Shown piece after piece: positions 1-7,529 of a DNA stretch of 9,329 bases. The stretch is from an uncultured Clostridium sp. (GTDB lineage: Bacteria; Bacillota; Clostridia; TANB77; CAG-508). A program made the translations under genes and the position numbers. The stretch spans positions 1 through 9,329 of the forward strand of contig CAMMNR010000064.1 of NCBI GenBank assembly GCA_946498265.1, read 5' to 3'. Under the pieces are notes generated by a model, which did no database searches, was not told the DNA's origin, and saw only the letters and a program-made list of their open reading frames with translations. Each line of letters opens with the position of its first letter. The stretch's first letter is position 1.

Positions 1-1
1 A

Positions 2-2575
2 GGATATTTTAAACCAAGTATGGACAAAACAAAAGAAAGTTTTTGTATAATGATGCCACCACCAAATGTAACAGGGAAATTACACATGGGGCATGCATTA
101 GATGATACTATACAAGATGTACTAGTTCGTTATAAAAGAATGCAAGGATATAATACATTATGGGTACCAGGAACAGATCATTCATCAATATCAACAGAAA
201 TGAAAGTCGTTCAAAAAATAAAAGATGAAGGAAAAACAAAACAAGATTTAGGAAGAGAAAAATTCCTAGAAGAATGTTGGGAATGGACTAATTTATATGG
301 AGGAACAATACAAGAACAACAAAGAAAATTAGGATGTTCGTGTGATTGGGAAAGAAAAAGATTTACATTAGACGAAGGACTTTCAGAAGCTGTTTTAGAG
401 CAATTTGTAAAATTATATAATGATGGCTTAATATATAAAGGAAAAAGAATGATAAATTGGTGTCCAAATTGTCATACAGCAATTTCAGATGCAGAAGTTG
501 AATACAAAGAGGAACAATCACATTTATGGCATTTAAGATATAAAGTAAAAGATGAAGACAAATATGTACAAGTTGCAACTACAAGACCAGAAACAATGTT
601 AGGAGATACAGCAGTAGCAGTAAATCCAGAAGATGAAAGATACAAAAACCTAATAGGAAAAACATGTATAGTACCAATAGTAAATAGAGAAGTACCAATA
701 ATAGCAGACCCATTTGTTGAAAAAGAATTTGGAACAGGATGTGTTAAAATAACACCTGCACATGATCCTAATGATTATCAAGCAGGATTAAGTCATAATC
801 TTGAATTTATAGAAGTATTTGATGACAATTGTATAATGAAAGATTTAATGCCAGAAGTACAAGGAATGGAAGCAATAAAAGCAAGACCTATAGTAGTAAA
901 AAAATTAGAAGAATTAGGTGCTTTAGTAAAAATAGAAGACTATACACATAATGTAGGAAAATGTGAAAGATGTAAAGCTACAATAGAACCTCGAATTTCT
1001 GAGCAATGGTTTGTAAGAATGCAAAAACTTGCTGAACCTGCAATTAAAGCTGTAAAAAATGATGATGTAAAATTTGTTCCAAAAAGATATGAAAAAACAT
1101 ATTTCCATTGGATGGAAAATATACAAGATTGGTGTATTTCAAGACAATTATGGTGGGGACATAGAATACCAGCATATTATTGTCAAGAATGTGGACATAT
1201 TAATGTTGCAAAAAATATGCCAGAAAAATGTGAAAAATGTGGATGTACTAAATTAGAGCAAGATCAAGACACATTAGACACTTGGTTTAGTTCAGCACTA
1301 TGGCCATTTTCAACATTAGGTTGGCCAAATAAAGATTCAGAAGATTTAAAAACATTTTATCCAACTAATGTATTAGTAACAGGATATGACATAATATTCT
1401 TCTGGGTTGCTAGAATGGTATTTTCAGGATTATATTCAATGGGTAAAAAGCCATTTAGTGATGTGTTAATACATGGAATTGTTCGTGACAGTCAAGGAAG
1501 AAAAATGTCAAAAACATTAGGAAATGGTGTAGATCCAATAGAAGTAATTGACCAATATGGTGCAGATAGTTTAAGATTTTCAGTACTTTCAGGAACAACA
1601 ATGGGAAATGATATAAAATATATGCCAGAAAAATTGGAGCAAGCATCAAACTTTGCTAATAAAATATGGAATGCAACAAAATTCATAATAATGAACAGAC
1701 CAGAAGATGAAAAACTAATTGAATTCAAAAATAAGAATTTCGATGAAGAGAACAATACATTTAAAGAAAAGTCATTAAAAAACGAAGACAAATGGATTCT
1801 TAGCAAATTAAGTAGATTAGTTCAAGAAATAACAACAAATATAGAAAATTATGACTTAGGAATAGCGATTGACAAAATTTATGGATTTATGTGGAATGAA
1901 TATTGTGACTGGTATATAGAAATTGCAAAAATAAGACTATATAATGGAACAGATGAAGAAAAAATACAAACATCATATGTTTTAGACGAAGTATTTAGAA
2001 CATGTTTAAAATTATTACATCCATTTATGCCATTTGTTACATCAAAAATATATGAAAATCTAGTAAAATATGATGACAAAGATTTAATGATAAGCCAATG
2101 GCCAAAATTAGAAGTAAGATTCGAAAACGAAGAAGAAATACTAGAAAAATTAAAAGAAATAATAGTTGAAATAAGAAATATAAGAAACACGAAAAATATT
2201 CATCCAAGCAAAAAAGCAGAATTAATAATTGTAACAGAAAAATATAAAAAAGAATTGGAAGAATTAAAAGATGTATTATTAAAATTAGGATTTGGAGATA
2301 AATTAACACTTAAAGCAAAAAAAGAAAATATATCAGAAAATTCAATTCAAATAATATCAGAAGGAATAGAATTATATATGCCATTAGAAGGTTTAATTGA
2401 CCTAGAAGAAGAGAAAAAGAGAATTGAAGAGGAAAAGAAAAAATTACAAGCAGAAATCGAAAGATGTGAGAAGATGTTATCAAATCCAGGATTTATGAAT
2501 AAAGCTCCTCAAGCAAAGATTGATGAGGAAAAAGAAAAATTGGCTAAATATAAAGAAATGCTTAAGAAGTTATAA
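2..2575 (+). CDS. valS: Valine--tRNA ligase (5' partial)
   Basis: Class I aminoacyl-tRNA synthetase that charges tRNA-Val in the cytoplasm. The reading frame is open from base 2, and the codons before the first ATG (base 20) read GYFKPS, which is typical ValRS sequence. That ATG is therefore internal, and roughly 20-30 N-terminal residues lie outside the window. Counting from the ATG at 20: PPPNVTGKLHMGHA carries the HIGH-type motif (about 22-25). The CP1 editing domain has TTRPETMLGDTAVAV (188-201) and KITPAHDPND (243-252). DWCISRQLWWGHRIPA is at 370-385, and GRKMSKTLGNG has the KMSKS motif at 495-499. CxxC pairs at 148/151, 315/318, 388/391 and 404/407 suggest zinc-ribbon insertions. The anticodon-binding domain follows from about 590, and a Lys/Glu-rich coiled-coil arm closes the protein (about 787-851), as in full-length ValRS. 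The stop codon is immediately followed by a GGGAC repeat, with no conventional terminator. Confidence 0.97.
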   Translation, partial: GYFKPSMDKTKESFCIMMPPPNVTGKLHMGHALDDTIQDVLVRYKRMQGYNTLWVPGTDHSSISTEMKVVQKIKDEGKTKQDLGREKFLEECWEWTNLYGGTIQEQQRKLGCSCDWERKRFTLDEGLSEAVLEQFVKLYNDGLIYKGKRMINWCPNCHTAISDAEVEYKEEQSHLWHLRYKVKDEDKYVQVATTRPETMLGDTAVAVNPEDERYKNLIGKTCIVPIVNREVPIIADPFVEKEFGTGCVKITPAHDPNDYQAGLSHNLEFIEVFDDNCIMKDLMPEVQGMEAIKARPIVVKKLEELGALVKIEDYTHNVGKCERCKATIEPRISEQWFVRMQKLAEPAIKAVKNDDVKFVPKRYEKTYFHWMENIQDWCISRQLWWGHRIPAYYCQECGHINVAKNMPEKCEKCGCTKLEQDQDTLDTWFSSALWPFSTLGWPNKDSEDLKTFYPTNVLVTGYDIIFFWVARMVFSGLYSMGKKPFSDVLIHGIVRDSQGRKMSKTLGNGVDPIEVIDQYGADSLRFSVLSGTTMGNDIKYMPEKLEQASNFANKIWNATKFIIMNRPEDEKLIEFKNKNFDEENNTFKEKSLKNEDKWILSKLSRLVQEITTNIENYDLGIAIDKIYGFMWNEYCDWYIEIAKIRLYNGTDEEKIQTSYVLDEVFRTCLKLLHPFMPFVTSKIYENLVKYDDKDLMISQWPKLEVRFENEEEILEKLKEIIVEIRNIRNTKNIHPSKKAELIIVTEKYKKELEELKDVLLKLGFGDKLTLKAKKENISENSIQIISEGIELYMPLEGLIDLEEEKKRIEEEKKKLQAEIERCEKMLSNPGFMNKAPQAKIDEEKEKLAKYKEMLKKL

Positions 2576-2583
2576 GGGACGTT

Positions 2584-2615
2584 TGTCATTTTGGGGACGC
2601 GTCCCCAAAATGACA
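2584..2615. repeat. Perfect 32-bp palindrome, GGGGACGCGTCCCC core
   Basis: The two 16-base arms are exact reverse complements with no loop, centred between 2599 and 2600. The inner core is GGGGACGCGTCCCC and the outer arms are TGTCATTTT and AAAATGACA. In RNA it would form a strong hairpin just past the valS stop. No U-tract follows, so it is not a standard intrinsic terminator, although it could protect the mRNA 3' end. Confidence 0.9.
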
Positions 2616-2681
2616 TACGTCCCCAAAATGACGAAAACCCCTATCCCCAAATTTCCTAAGGTCCGTCCCCATTATCCCGAA

Positions 2682-2710
2682 TTTTAGGGATTAAAGGAAC
2701 GTCCCCTATA
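2682..2710. repeat. 29-bp repeat, copy 1 (TAGGGATTAAAGGAACGTCC type)
   Basis: This 29-base string is identical to 7468-7496, in the same orientation. It includes TTTTAGGGATTAAAGG and then AACGTCCCCTATA. Its ends (TAGGG and CCCTA) are complementary, so it can fold back. The identity across about 4.8 kb shows a dispersed repeat and not chance similarity. Confidence 0.85.
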
Positions 2711-2745
2711 ACTAAAAAAAAAATTTAAAATTATAAAAAATACTA

Positions 2746-2774
2746 TTGACTTCTAACCTGATTTAGGTTAGAAT
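2746..2774 (+). promoter_or_regulatory. Sigma-A-type promoter for the sortase operon
   Basis: The -35 element TTGACT (2746-2751) and the -10 element TAGAAT (2769-2774) are separated by exactly 17 bases, each one mismatch from consensus. This places the transcription start near 2781, about 55 bases ahead of the sortase start codon. It is the only strong promoter seen ahead of the three surface-protein genes. A second, weaker pair, TTAACC (2783-2788) and TATAGT (2805-2810) with 16-base spacing, lies just downstream. Confidence 0.7.
2752..2772. promoter_or_regulatory. Operator-like inverted repeat between -35 and -10
   Basis: TCTAACCT (2752-2759) and AGGTTAGA (2765-2772) are perfect 8-base inverted arms around a 5-base spacer. 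They fill the interval between the -35 and -10 elements, a classic position for a dimeric repressor or a MerR-like regulator. The half-site resembles TTAGGTTA-type sites of metal-responsive DtxR/MntR regulators, but the arms are in the opposite order, so I do not assign a regulator. Confidence 0.6.
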
Positions 2775-2782
2775 ATAGTTGC

Positions 2783-2801
2783 TTAACCTAAAATAGATTA
2801 A
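2783..2801. promoter_or_regulatory. Second, imperfect copy of the operator
   Basis: TTAACCT (2783-2789) and AGATTAA (2795-2801) form 7-base inverted arms with one mismatch. The spacer is 5 bases, as in the upstream site, and the AACCT half-site is shared. The two centres are 30 bp apart, close to three helical turns, so two dimers could sit on the same DNA face. This copy overlaps the likely transcription start and the spacer of the weak second promoter. Confidence 0.5.
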
Positions 2802-2836
2802 AAATATAGTATTGAAGGGGGTGAAATTTTAGAAAA

Positions 2837-3487
2837 GTGAGAATGACAGTTTATGGTAGAGCCAGGAGAGCAAAAAAGACAAAATTAAACAAAAAAAAAG
2901 TAGCAACCTGTATTATTTTAGGAATAATAATATTAGCAATAATTTATATGATTACAAGTAATAAATTATTTGATATAAAAGATAATTCAGAGCCCAAAGA
3001 AGAAACTCAAATTAGTCAAAATAATACAGAAGAAAACACTATAATAGAAGAAAAAAAGCAAGATGAAATTGTAGATGTCGAAATACCAGAAAAGATGGGA
3101 AAATATGAAGTACTAGGACAGCTAAATATAGAGAAAATAGGTGTCTCAAAAAATATATTAAATATATCAGAAGATACTTCATTAGAACTATCTGTTGCAA
3201 AACTCTATGGACCTAATATAAACGAGTCAGGAAACTTTTGTATTAGCGGACATAACTGGAACAATATGCTAAAAAGATTATCTGAAATGCAAGTAGGAGA
3301 TACTTTTAGCATGATTGGTAGAAAAACAAAAACAAAAGTAGATTACCAAATATATGATATATATACTTGTGTTCCAGAAGATTTATCATGTTTACATCAA
3401 AACAATGATGGAAAAAGAGAAGTAACTCTCATAACTTGTAATCCAGGAGGATTAACAAGACTAATTTGCAAAGCACGAGAAATATAA
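2837..3487 (+). CDS. Sortase (transpeptidase), class uncertain
   Basis: A membrane-anchored cysteine transpeptidase expected to cleave an LPXTG-type signal and attach the protein to the cell wall. The 216 residues comprise a very basic N-terminus (RGRARR-like, Lys-rich), one membrane segment (about 22-40), a polar acidic linker (about 47-86) and the sortase beta-barrel (about 88-216). The catalytic triad is visible: His139 in ISGHNW, Cys201 in TLITCNPGG and Arg208 in TRLICKARE. The Cys-Arg spacing is only seven residues, and the domain is compact, so it is not a typical SrtA or SrtB; a class D-like enzyme is my best guess. The GTG start at 2837 is preferred over ATG 2843 because it lies nearer the ribosome site AAGGGGGTGA (2815-2824). 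The neighbouring gene at 3536 encodes an LPQTG protein, its likely substrate. Confidence 0.88.
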   Translation: MRMTVYGRARRAKKTKLNKKKVATCIILGIIILAIIYMITSNKLFDIKDNSEPKEETQISQNNTEENTIIEEKKQDEIVDVEIPEKMGKYEVLGQLNIEKIGVSKNILNISEDTSLELSVAKLYGPNINESGNFCISGHNWNNMLKRLSEMQVGDTFSMIGRKTKTKVDYQIYDIYTCVPEDLSCLHQNNDGKREVTLITCNPGGLTRLICKAREI

Positions 3488-3535
3488 TGGCTAAGCAAAA
3501 ATTACACAAAAAGAAAAAAGAAAGGAAAGAAAGGA

Positions 3536-4207
3536 ATGAAAAATATGAAAAAAGTAATGATAGGAATAGCAATTTTAGCTATGGTTTTAATAATAATGAT
3601 GGGAAGTGTTAATGCAGCAAGTTTAACAACAAGTGGTGAAAAAGTAAGCAAAGGTGAAACTGTAACAATTACAGTTAATATGGAACCTAGTAGAGCAACA
3701 GAAGTAAATTTAAAATATGATGCAAATATATTTGAATATGTTTCATCATCAGATTCAATAATGGTAACTGACAAAGGAGGAGAAATAATAGCAACATATT
3801 TAACACCAGATGGAACATCAACAATCTCTCAAATGTCATTTACATTTAAAGCAAAAGAAAATTCAGAAGGAGCTAATTTCGAAGTAACAGGATTTACTAC
3901 AGATGTAAAAGGAGATACAGTAAATAATAATGTAACAGTAGTAGTTGCTGATAAAGAAGTACCAGTTGATCCAGACCAACCAACAAATCCAGATCAACCA
4001 GTTAATCCAGACCAACCAACAAATCCAGAACAACCATCTGATAATGGAGATAAAGTAACTACAACAGAAACTAATGGTAATGAAATAGTTGGAACAGACG
4101 GAAAAGTTATAACAAAACTTCCACAAACAGGGGCACCAATATTTGTTGGAATAGTAGCTATAATTGCAGTAGGTGTTATAGCATTAGTTGTAAAAAAAAC
4201 AAAATAA
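3536..4207 (+). CDS. LPQTG-anchored cohesin-like surface protein
   Basis: A predicted cell-wall protein of 223 residues. It has a signal peptide (1-27, cleavage after VNA) and one Ig-like beta domain (about 28-138) resembling cohesins: GEKVSKGETVTITVNM, then VNLKYDANIFEYVSSSD, then QMSFTFKAKENSEG. A Pro-rich hexapeptide linker follows (about 145-168). The sorting signal is LPQTG (195-199), a hydrophobic stretch and a KKTK tail. Cohesins bind calcium-loaded dockerins, and the next gene encodes a dockerin, so this is probably a single-cohesin wall anchor. The domain is shorter than classical cellulosomal cohesins (about 140 residues), so the call rests on pattern and context. The start at 3536 has AAAGGAAAGA upstream; ATG 3545 is a possible alternative. 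It lies 48 bases after the sortase gene with no terminator between, so it is probably cotranscribed. Confidence 0.8.
   Translation: MKNMKKVMIGIAILAMVLIIMMGSVNAASLTTSGEKVSKGETVTITVNMEPSRATEVNLKYDANIFEYVSSSDSIMVTDKGGEIIATYLTPDGTSTISQMSFTFKAKENSEGANFEVTGFTTDVKGDTVNNNVTVVVADKEVPVDPDQPTNPDQPVNPDQPTNPEQPSDNGDKVTTTETNGNEIVGTDGKVITKLPQTGAPIFVGIVAIIAVGVIALVVKKTK
3968..4039 (+). repeat. Four tandem 18-bp units encoding (N/D)P(D/E)QPx
   Basis: Four consecutive hexapeptides read DPDQPT, NPDQPV, NPDQPT and NPEQPS. The DNA units are close copies of the form AATCCAGACCAACCAACA. They form an extended, acidic, Pro-rich spacer between the cohesin-like domain and the sorting signal. This is typical of wall-spanning linkers and prone to length change by slippage. 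Confidence 0.85.
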
Positions 4208-4258
4208 TTAAATAAATTAATAAATAGATTTAAATTATACTTTTAGGAGGAATGAAAA

Positions 4259-7200
4259 GTGAAAAAGAATTTTAAATTTCTATCATCATTAGCATTAGCA
4301 GGAATACTATCAACAAGTGTTATAGGTGGAGCAACATTAGCAGTTACAACAGATGTAAAAACAGAACCTGTTGGTATTTATAGTCAATTAATAGCAAACA
4401 AAAAAGTAGTACCATTTGTACTAGCTAATAAAGATGATATTGTAACAATAAAAGATATAAAAAACAGTGGTAAATTTGACAATATGACATTATTTAATAA
4501 TTCAGCTATACCATCTGAAGATACTGTTGTAAAAACAGGAGATACATTTGTAGCAAATGGAGAAGAATATACAGCAGTTATATATGGAGATGTTGATTGT
4601 GACGGAACAATTTCTATGCTTGATGCATTAGCTATTCAAGATTATAGACATGGAAAAGTAACTTTAAACGAATTACAATCAATGGCAGCTAATGTAATCT
4701 GGAAAGACGGTTCAGAAATTGATATGATTGATGCTTTAAGAATTCAAACATACAGAAATGAAATCGATAATACTCTTGTAGATGGAGTACCAGATGCAGA
4801 AAAAGAACCAGAAGTAACTTACTCAATAACACTATCTGTTAATGATAATGGATATATTAATGTAGAAAATAGAAATGCAACAAAAATAGGTGTAAAACTT
4901 TCAGAAACTTCAGAAGAAGTAACAAATTTAAAATTTAAAGTTTTAAATGCTAATGGAGAAGAAGTTACAGTAAGTGGACTTACTACTACTACAGTTGCTG
5001 AACATACTGATTATAAAGAAATATCAGTAGACTTCAGTTCTATTCCAGAAGGTAAATACACAATACAAGTATTAGATGAAGAAGGTAAAACAGTATTAGG
5101 AACAATCAATACTGAAATAAATTATACATTACCAGCTGTTGCACAAGTTAAAACAGAACGTACAAGTACAACAGAAGCTACATTATCTTTAAATGCTATG
5201 GGAGATAGTGATATTGTTAAAATATATTATGTAGTAGCTGATGTAGCACCTAATGGTTTTGATGGCGAAAAATTTACTTGGGCTAGTGATGCTGATAAAG
5301 TAGATACTAAAACAATGAATGTAAGCAATAGCAAAATAGAAAATGCTGTAATTGCAAATGAATTAACAACAAATAAAGCATATAAAGTATATTATGTTGT
5401 TGAAAATACATATGGAAACCAAACAGCAATTGCAAATGCTGATATCTTAAGCGATACAGTAAATACTCAAATAGAAAAAGTAAAAGAAATCACAGCTCCA
5501 GTTTTAGAAGAAAATGACACAACATTTACATGGGAAGCAGTAAATGGTGCAAATGGATATATAGTAACACTAATGAAAGATGGAAAAATAGTTGCAGAAG
5601 AAGATGTAACTGATCCAGAATATACTGTAGCTATAAATGGTGCAGGAAAATATCAAATAAGTGTTATAGCTAAAGGTGATAATACAACATCTAAAAATTC
5701 AGAAGCAACAGTTTCTCCAGAAATCGAAGTAGTAGCATTAAATAGTGTTACAGATATAGCTTTTGAAATGACTCCAGAAGGAAAATCAATGTTATCTTGG
5801 AAAGATGATAACAATAAAGATAATGTAAAAGAATACAAAGTAACTCTATATACATTAAATGATAAAGGAGAATATATATTAGCACAAGAATTAACAGCAA
5901 CAGAAGCAAAACAAGAAATTAATATGACTGCTAACACAGTTTATAAAGCAGAAGTAGTAGTTGTTGCTAAAGATGATCAAGCAAAATTAGTAAATGCAGA
6001 AAAAGATACATTAGAAGGTTTTTATAAAATAGAAGCAAATGCTAATATTGATTCAGCAACAGAAAATGCTGTAACATTAACATTAAATGATGTTAAAGTA
6101 AACGGAAAATCAGCAACATACCAAGTTAATGTATATGCTGTTAGAGAAGATAATAATCCTGAAGTACCAGAATTAACATTTGTAACAACTAAAAATGTTG
6201 AATTCAAAGATGGAAAAATAGTAGTAGATGGATTAGAAAGTAATAAAACATATGCATTTAAATTAATTGCTGATGTAGATGGTGTAAAAGGTGAATCTGA
6301 TTATATCAGACAAGCAACTACATTAAGAAAAACACCAGAAATTAATAATTTAAAAGTAGTTAAATCTGAAAAAGAAGCTATAGAAGGAACTATCTATAAA
6401 AATGGAGATGCTATGATTATAGATGGAGAAAAACATGATTTAACATTAAATTATTCTTCAGCATTTAAAAATATAGCAAATGTAATTGATCACTTACATG
6501 CTAATGATATAGTTACAATAAGTGGAGATACTGTAACATTAAATCTACCTAGTGAAGCTACAGATTCATCAGCTAAATTAGATTTAGGAACAGCCGTTAA
6601 AGATATGACAGTAATAATTGAAAGCAATGAATTTGAAAAACAAATAAAAACAACAGCTGGAAGTGAAGCTAAAGAAGTTATATTAAAAGGTGAAGGTTCA
6701 AGATTTGATGTATCAGAATTAAATAGCAAAAAAATATCACTAACAAATAATGTTACTGTAACAGGAAATAAACAATATACAGTAAATGCAAATACAACTG
6801 CTACAATAAATGGTGTAAAAGTTTCAACTGAAAAAGAAACAGTAATTACTGCAACAGGAAAAGCTTTAAATGTTACAGCAAATAAAGAAACAAATAATCT
6901 AGTATTTGAAAACTTACTTGCTGATAATATAGCTGAAACAGAAGCAAAAATTACATTTATTGGTTCAGAAGACTTGACAGACAAACAATTAGGAACAATT
7001 ACAATTAAAACAACAGGAGGAAAAGTAACTGTAGAACAACAAAATGTAAATGTAAGTAGTGAATTAAATGTTGAAGTTAATTCAGGTGAAGTTGTTATCC
7101 AAAACGAAGCATTTACAGGAGATAAAAACATCACAGTTACAAATAAAGAAGAAGGAACAACAACTATAAATGCAATTGCTAACACAAAAGCACCAATTTC

Positions 7201-7420
7201 AATGACAAGTGTAGAATTAAAAGAATACACAGATGAAGAATTTGAAAAAGCATTCCCTGGTATAACAAACCCAGAAGAAATAGCAAAAATAAAAGAATAT
7301 ATTAATTCTTTTGGAATTAATGGTAAAGGTGCTAAAATCACAGTTAATAAAGATGATGACAAAGTAACAATCGTATTTAGCAAAGCTGTTGAGAATGTAA
7401 ACATTTTAAATATAAAATAA
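4259..7420 (+). CDS. Large secreted dockerin-containing surface protein
   Basis: A 1053-residue exported protein of unknown function. The signal peptide is 1 to about 28. A short lead domain (about 38-108) precedes a dockerin (about 109-170). Its first calcium loop is canonical, DVDCDGTISMLD (111-122). The second, around NVIWKDGSEIDMID (145-158), is degenerate and one residue out of register. Next come several Ig/FN3-like beta modules (about 186-290, 296-400, 410-490, 494-585 and 595-690), with motifs such as FTWEAVNGANGYIVTL. The C-terminal half (about 695-1053) is rich in T, N, V and K and looks like a repetitive beta-solenoid. No glycosidase, protease or sorting motif is seen, so attachment is probably through the dockerin to the neighbouring cohesin protein. 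The GTG start is set by AGGAGG (4245-4250) eight bases upstream. It is 51 bases from the cohesin gene and last in the operon. Confidence 0.85.
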   Translation: MKKNFKFLSSLALAGILSTSVIGGATLAVTTDVKTEPVGIYSQLIANKKVVPFVLANKDDIVTIKDIKNSGKFDNMTLFNNSAIPSEDTVVKTGDTFVANGEEYTAVIYGDVDCDGTISMLDALAIQDYRHGKVTLNELQSMAANVIWKDGSEIDMIDALRIQTYRNEIDNTLVDGVPDAEKEPEVTYSITLSVNDNGYINVENRNATKIGVKLSETSEEVTNLKFKVLNANGEEVTVSGLTTTTVAEHTDYKEISVDFSSIPEGKYTIQVLDEEGKTVLGTINTEINYTLPAVAQVKTERTSTTEATLSLNAMGDSDIVKIYYVVADVAPNGFDGEKFTWASDADKVDTKTMNVSNSKIENAVIANELTTNKAYKVYYVVENTYGNQTAIANADILSDTVNTQIEKVKEITAPVLEENDTTFTWEAVNGANGYIVTLMKDGKIVAEEDVTDPEYTVAINGAGKYQISVIAKGDNTTSKNSEATVSPEIEVVALNSVTDIAFEMTPEGKSMLSWKDDNNKDNVKEYKVTLYTLNDKGEYILAQELTATEAKQEINMTANTVYKAEVVVVAKDDQAKLVNAEKDTLEGFYKIEANANIDSATENAVTLTLNDVKVNGKSATYQVNVYAVREDNNPEVPELTFVTTKNVEFKDGKIVVDGLESNKTYAFKLIADVDGVKGESDYIRQATTLRKTPEINNLKVVKSEKEAIEGTIYKNGDAMIIDGEKHDLTLNYSSAFKNIANVIDHLHANDIVTISGDTVTLNLPSEATDSSAKLDLGTAVKDMTVIIESNEFEKQIKTTAGSEAKEVILKGEGSRFDVSELNSKKISLTNNVTVTGNKQYTVNANTTATINGVKVSTEKETVITATGKALNVTANKETNNLVFENLLADNIAETEAKITFIGSEDLTDKQLGTITIKTTGGKVTVEQQNVNVSSELNVEVNSGEVVIQNEAFTGDKNITVTNKEEGTTTINAIANTKAPISMTSVELKEYTDEEFEKAFPGITNPEEIAKIKEYINSFGINGKGAKITVNKDDDKVTIVFSKAVENVNILNIK

Positions 7421-7437
7421 TTATTCTGAACACAAGG

Positions 7438-7471
7438 AAAATCCAATTCAATTTTGAGTTGGATTTTTTTT
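7438..7471 (+). terminator. Rho-independent terminator of the surface operon
   Basis: AATCCAATTC (7440-7449) pairs with GAGTTGGATT (7456-7465) over ten pairs, including one T-G wobble, around a six-base loop. It is followed by an uninterrupted T run ending at 7471. It lies 17 bases past the stop of the dockerin gene and separates the surface operon from spoIIA. Confidence 0.88.
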
Positions 7472-7527
7472 AGGGATTAAAGGAACGTCCCCTATATTTG
7501 TCCCCTATATTTACGTCCCCTATATTT
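7468..7527. repeat. 29-bp repeat copy 2 plus GTCCCCTATATTT triplet
   Basis: Bases 7468-7496 are identical to 2682-2710. They run into three copies of the 13-mer GTCCCCTATATTT at 7487-7499, 7500-7512 and 7515-7527, so the element has been locally amplified. It starts within the T run of the terminator and ends a few bases before the first Spo0A-like box. The whole stretch 7421-7645 between genes contains only the terminator, these repeats and the spoIIA control region. Confidence 0.85.
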
Positions 7528-7529
7528 AA

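Larger units (their letters stand above)
2576..2710. repeat. GGGGAC/GTCCCC repeat cluster after valS
   Basis: A GC-rich island in A+T-rich DNA that starts on the first base after the valS stop. It contains GGGAC at 2576-2580, a perfect palindrome at 2584-2615, an extra copy of the palindrome's right arm at 2619-2632, GTCCGTCCCC at 2661-2670, and a 29-bp element at 2682-2710 that recurs exactly at 7468-7496. The stretch between valS and the sortase promoter holds no convincing gene. The style resembles the REP-like GGGGAC elements that I recall being scattered through clostridial genomes, sometimes linked to REP-associated tyrosine transposases. No such transposase is in this window, so that link is inference. 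Confidence 0.8.

Noticed and set aside
20..22. ATG at 20 as the true valS start
   Set aside because: The frame is open to base 2 with typical ValRS residues (YFKPS), there is no ribosome site ahead of the ATG, and the N-terminal region expected of the family is missing. The gene is therefore cut by the window edge.
2584..2615. Terminal inverted repeat of an insertion sequence or an attachment site
   Set aside because: There is no transposase or integrase in the window, no matching partner enclosing a gene, and no clear target duplication. It fits a small palindromic repeat family better.
3487..3612. A 41-codon + frame starting with an ATG that overlaps the sortase stop codon (TAATG) and runs into the cohesin gene
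   Set aside because: It has no good ribosome binding site, is mostly Lys/Glu/Asn from a purine-rich tract, and overlaps the signal-peptide coding region of a well-supported gene. A leader role cannot be excluded but is not supported.
4252..4254. ATG just after AGGAGG as the start of the dockerin gene
   Set aside because: It is one base from the ribosome site and its frame stops after seven codons. GTG 4259 opens the long frame with correct spacing and a signal peptide.
6490..7446. A 318-codon open frame on the - strand antisense to the dockerin gene
   Set aside because: It is a shadow of the strongly biased + strand codons. The product is a monotonous Ser/Thr/Val/Phe-rich string with no recognisable domain, and it would begin inside the terminator hairpin.
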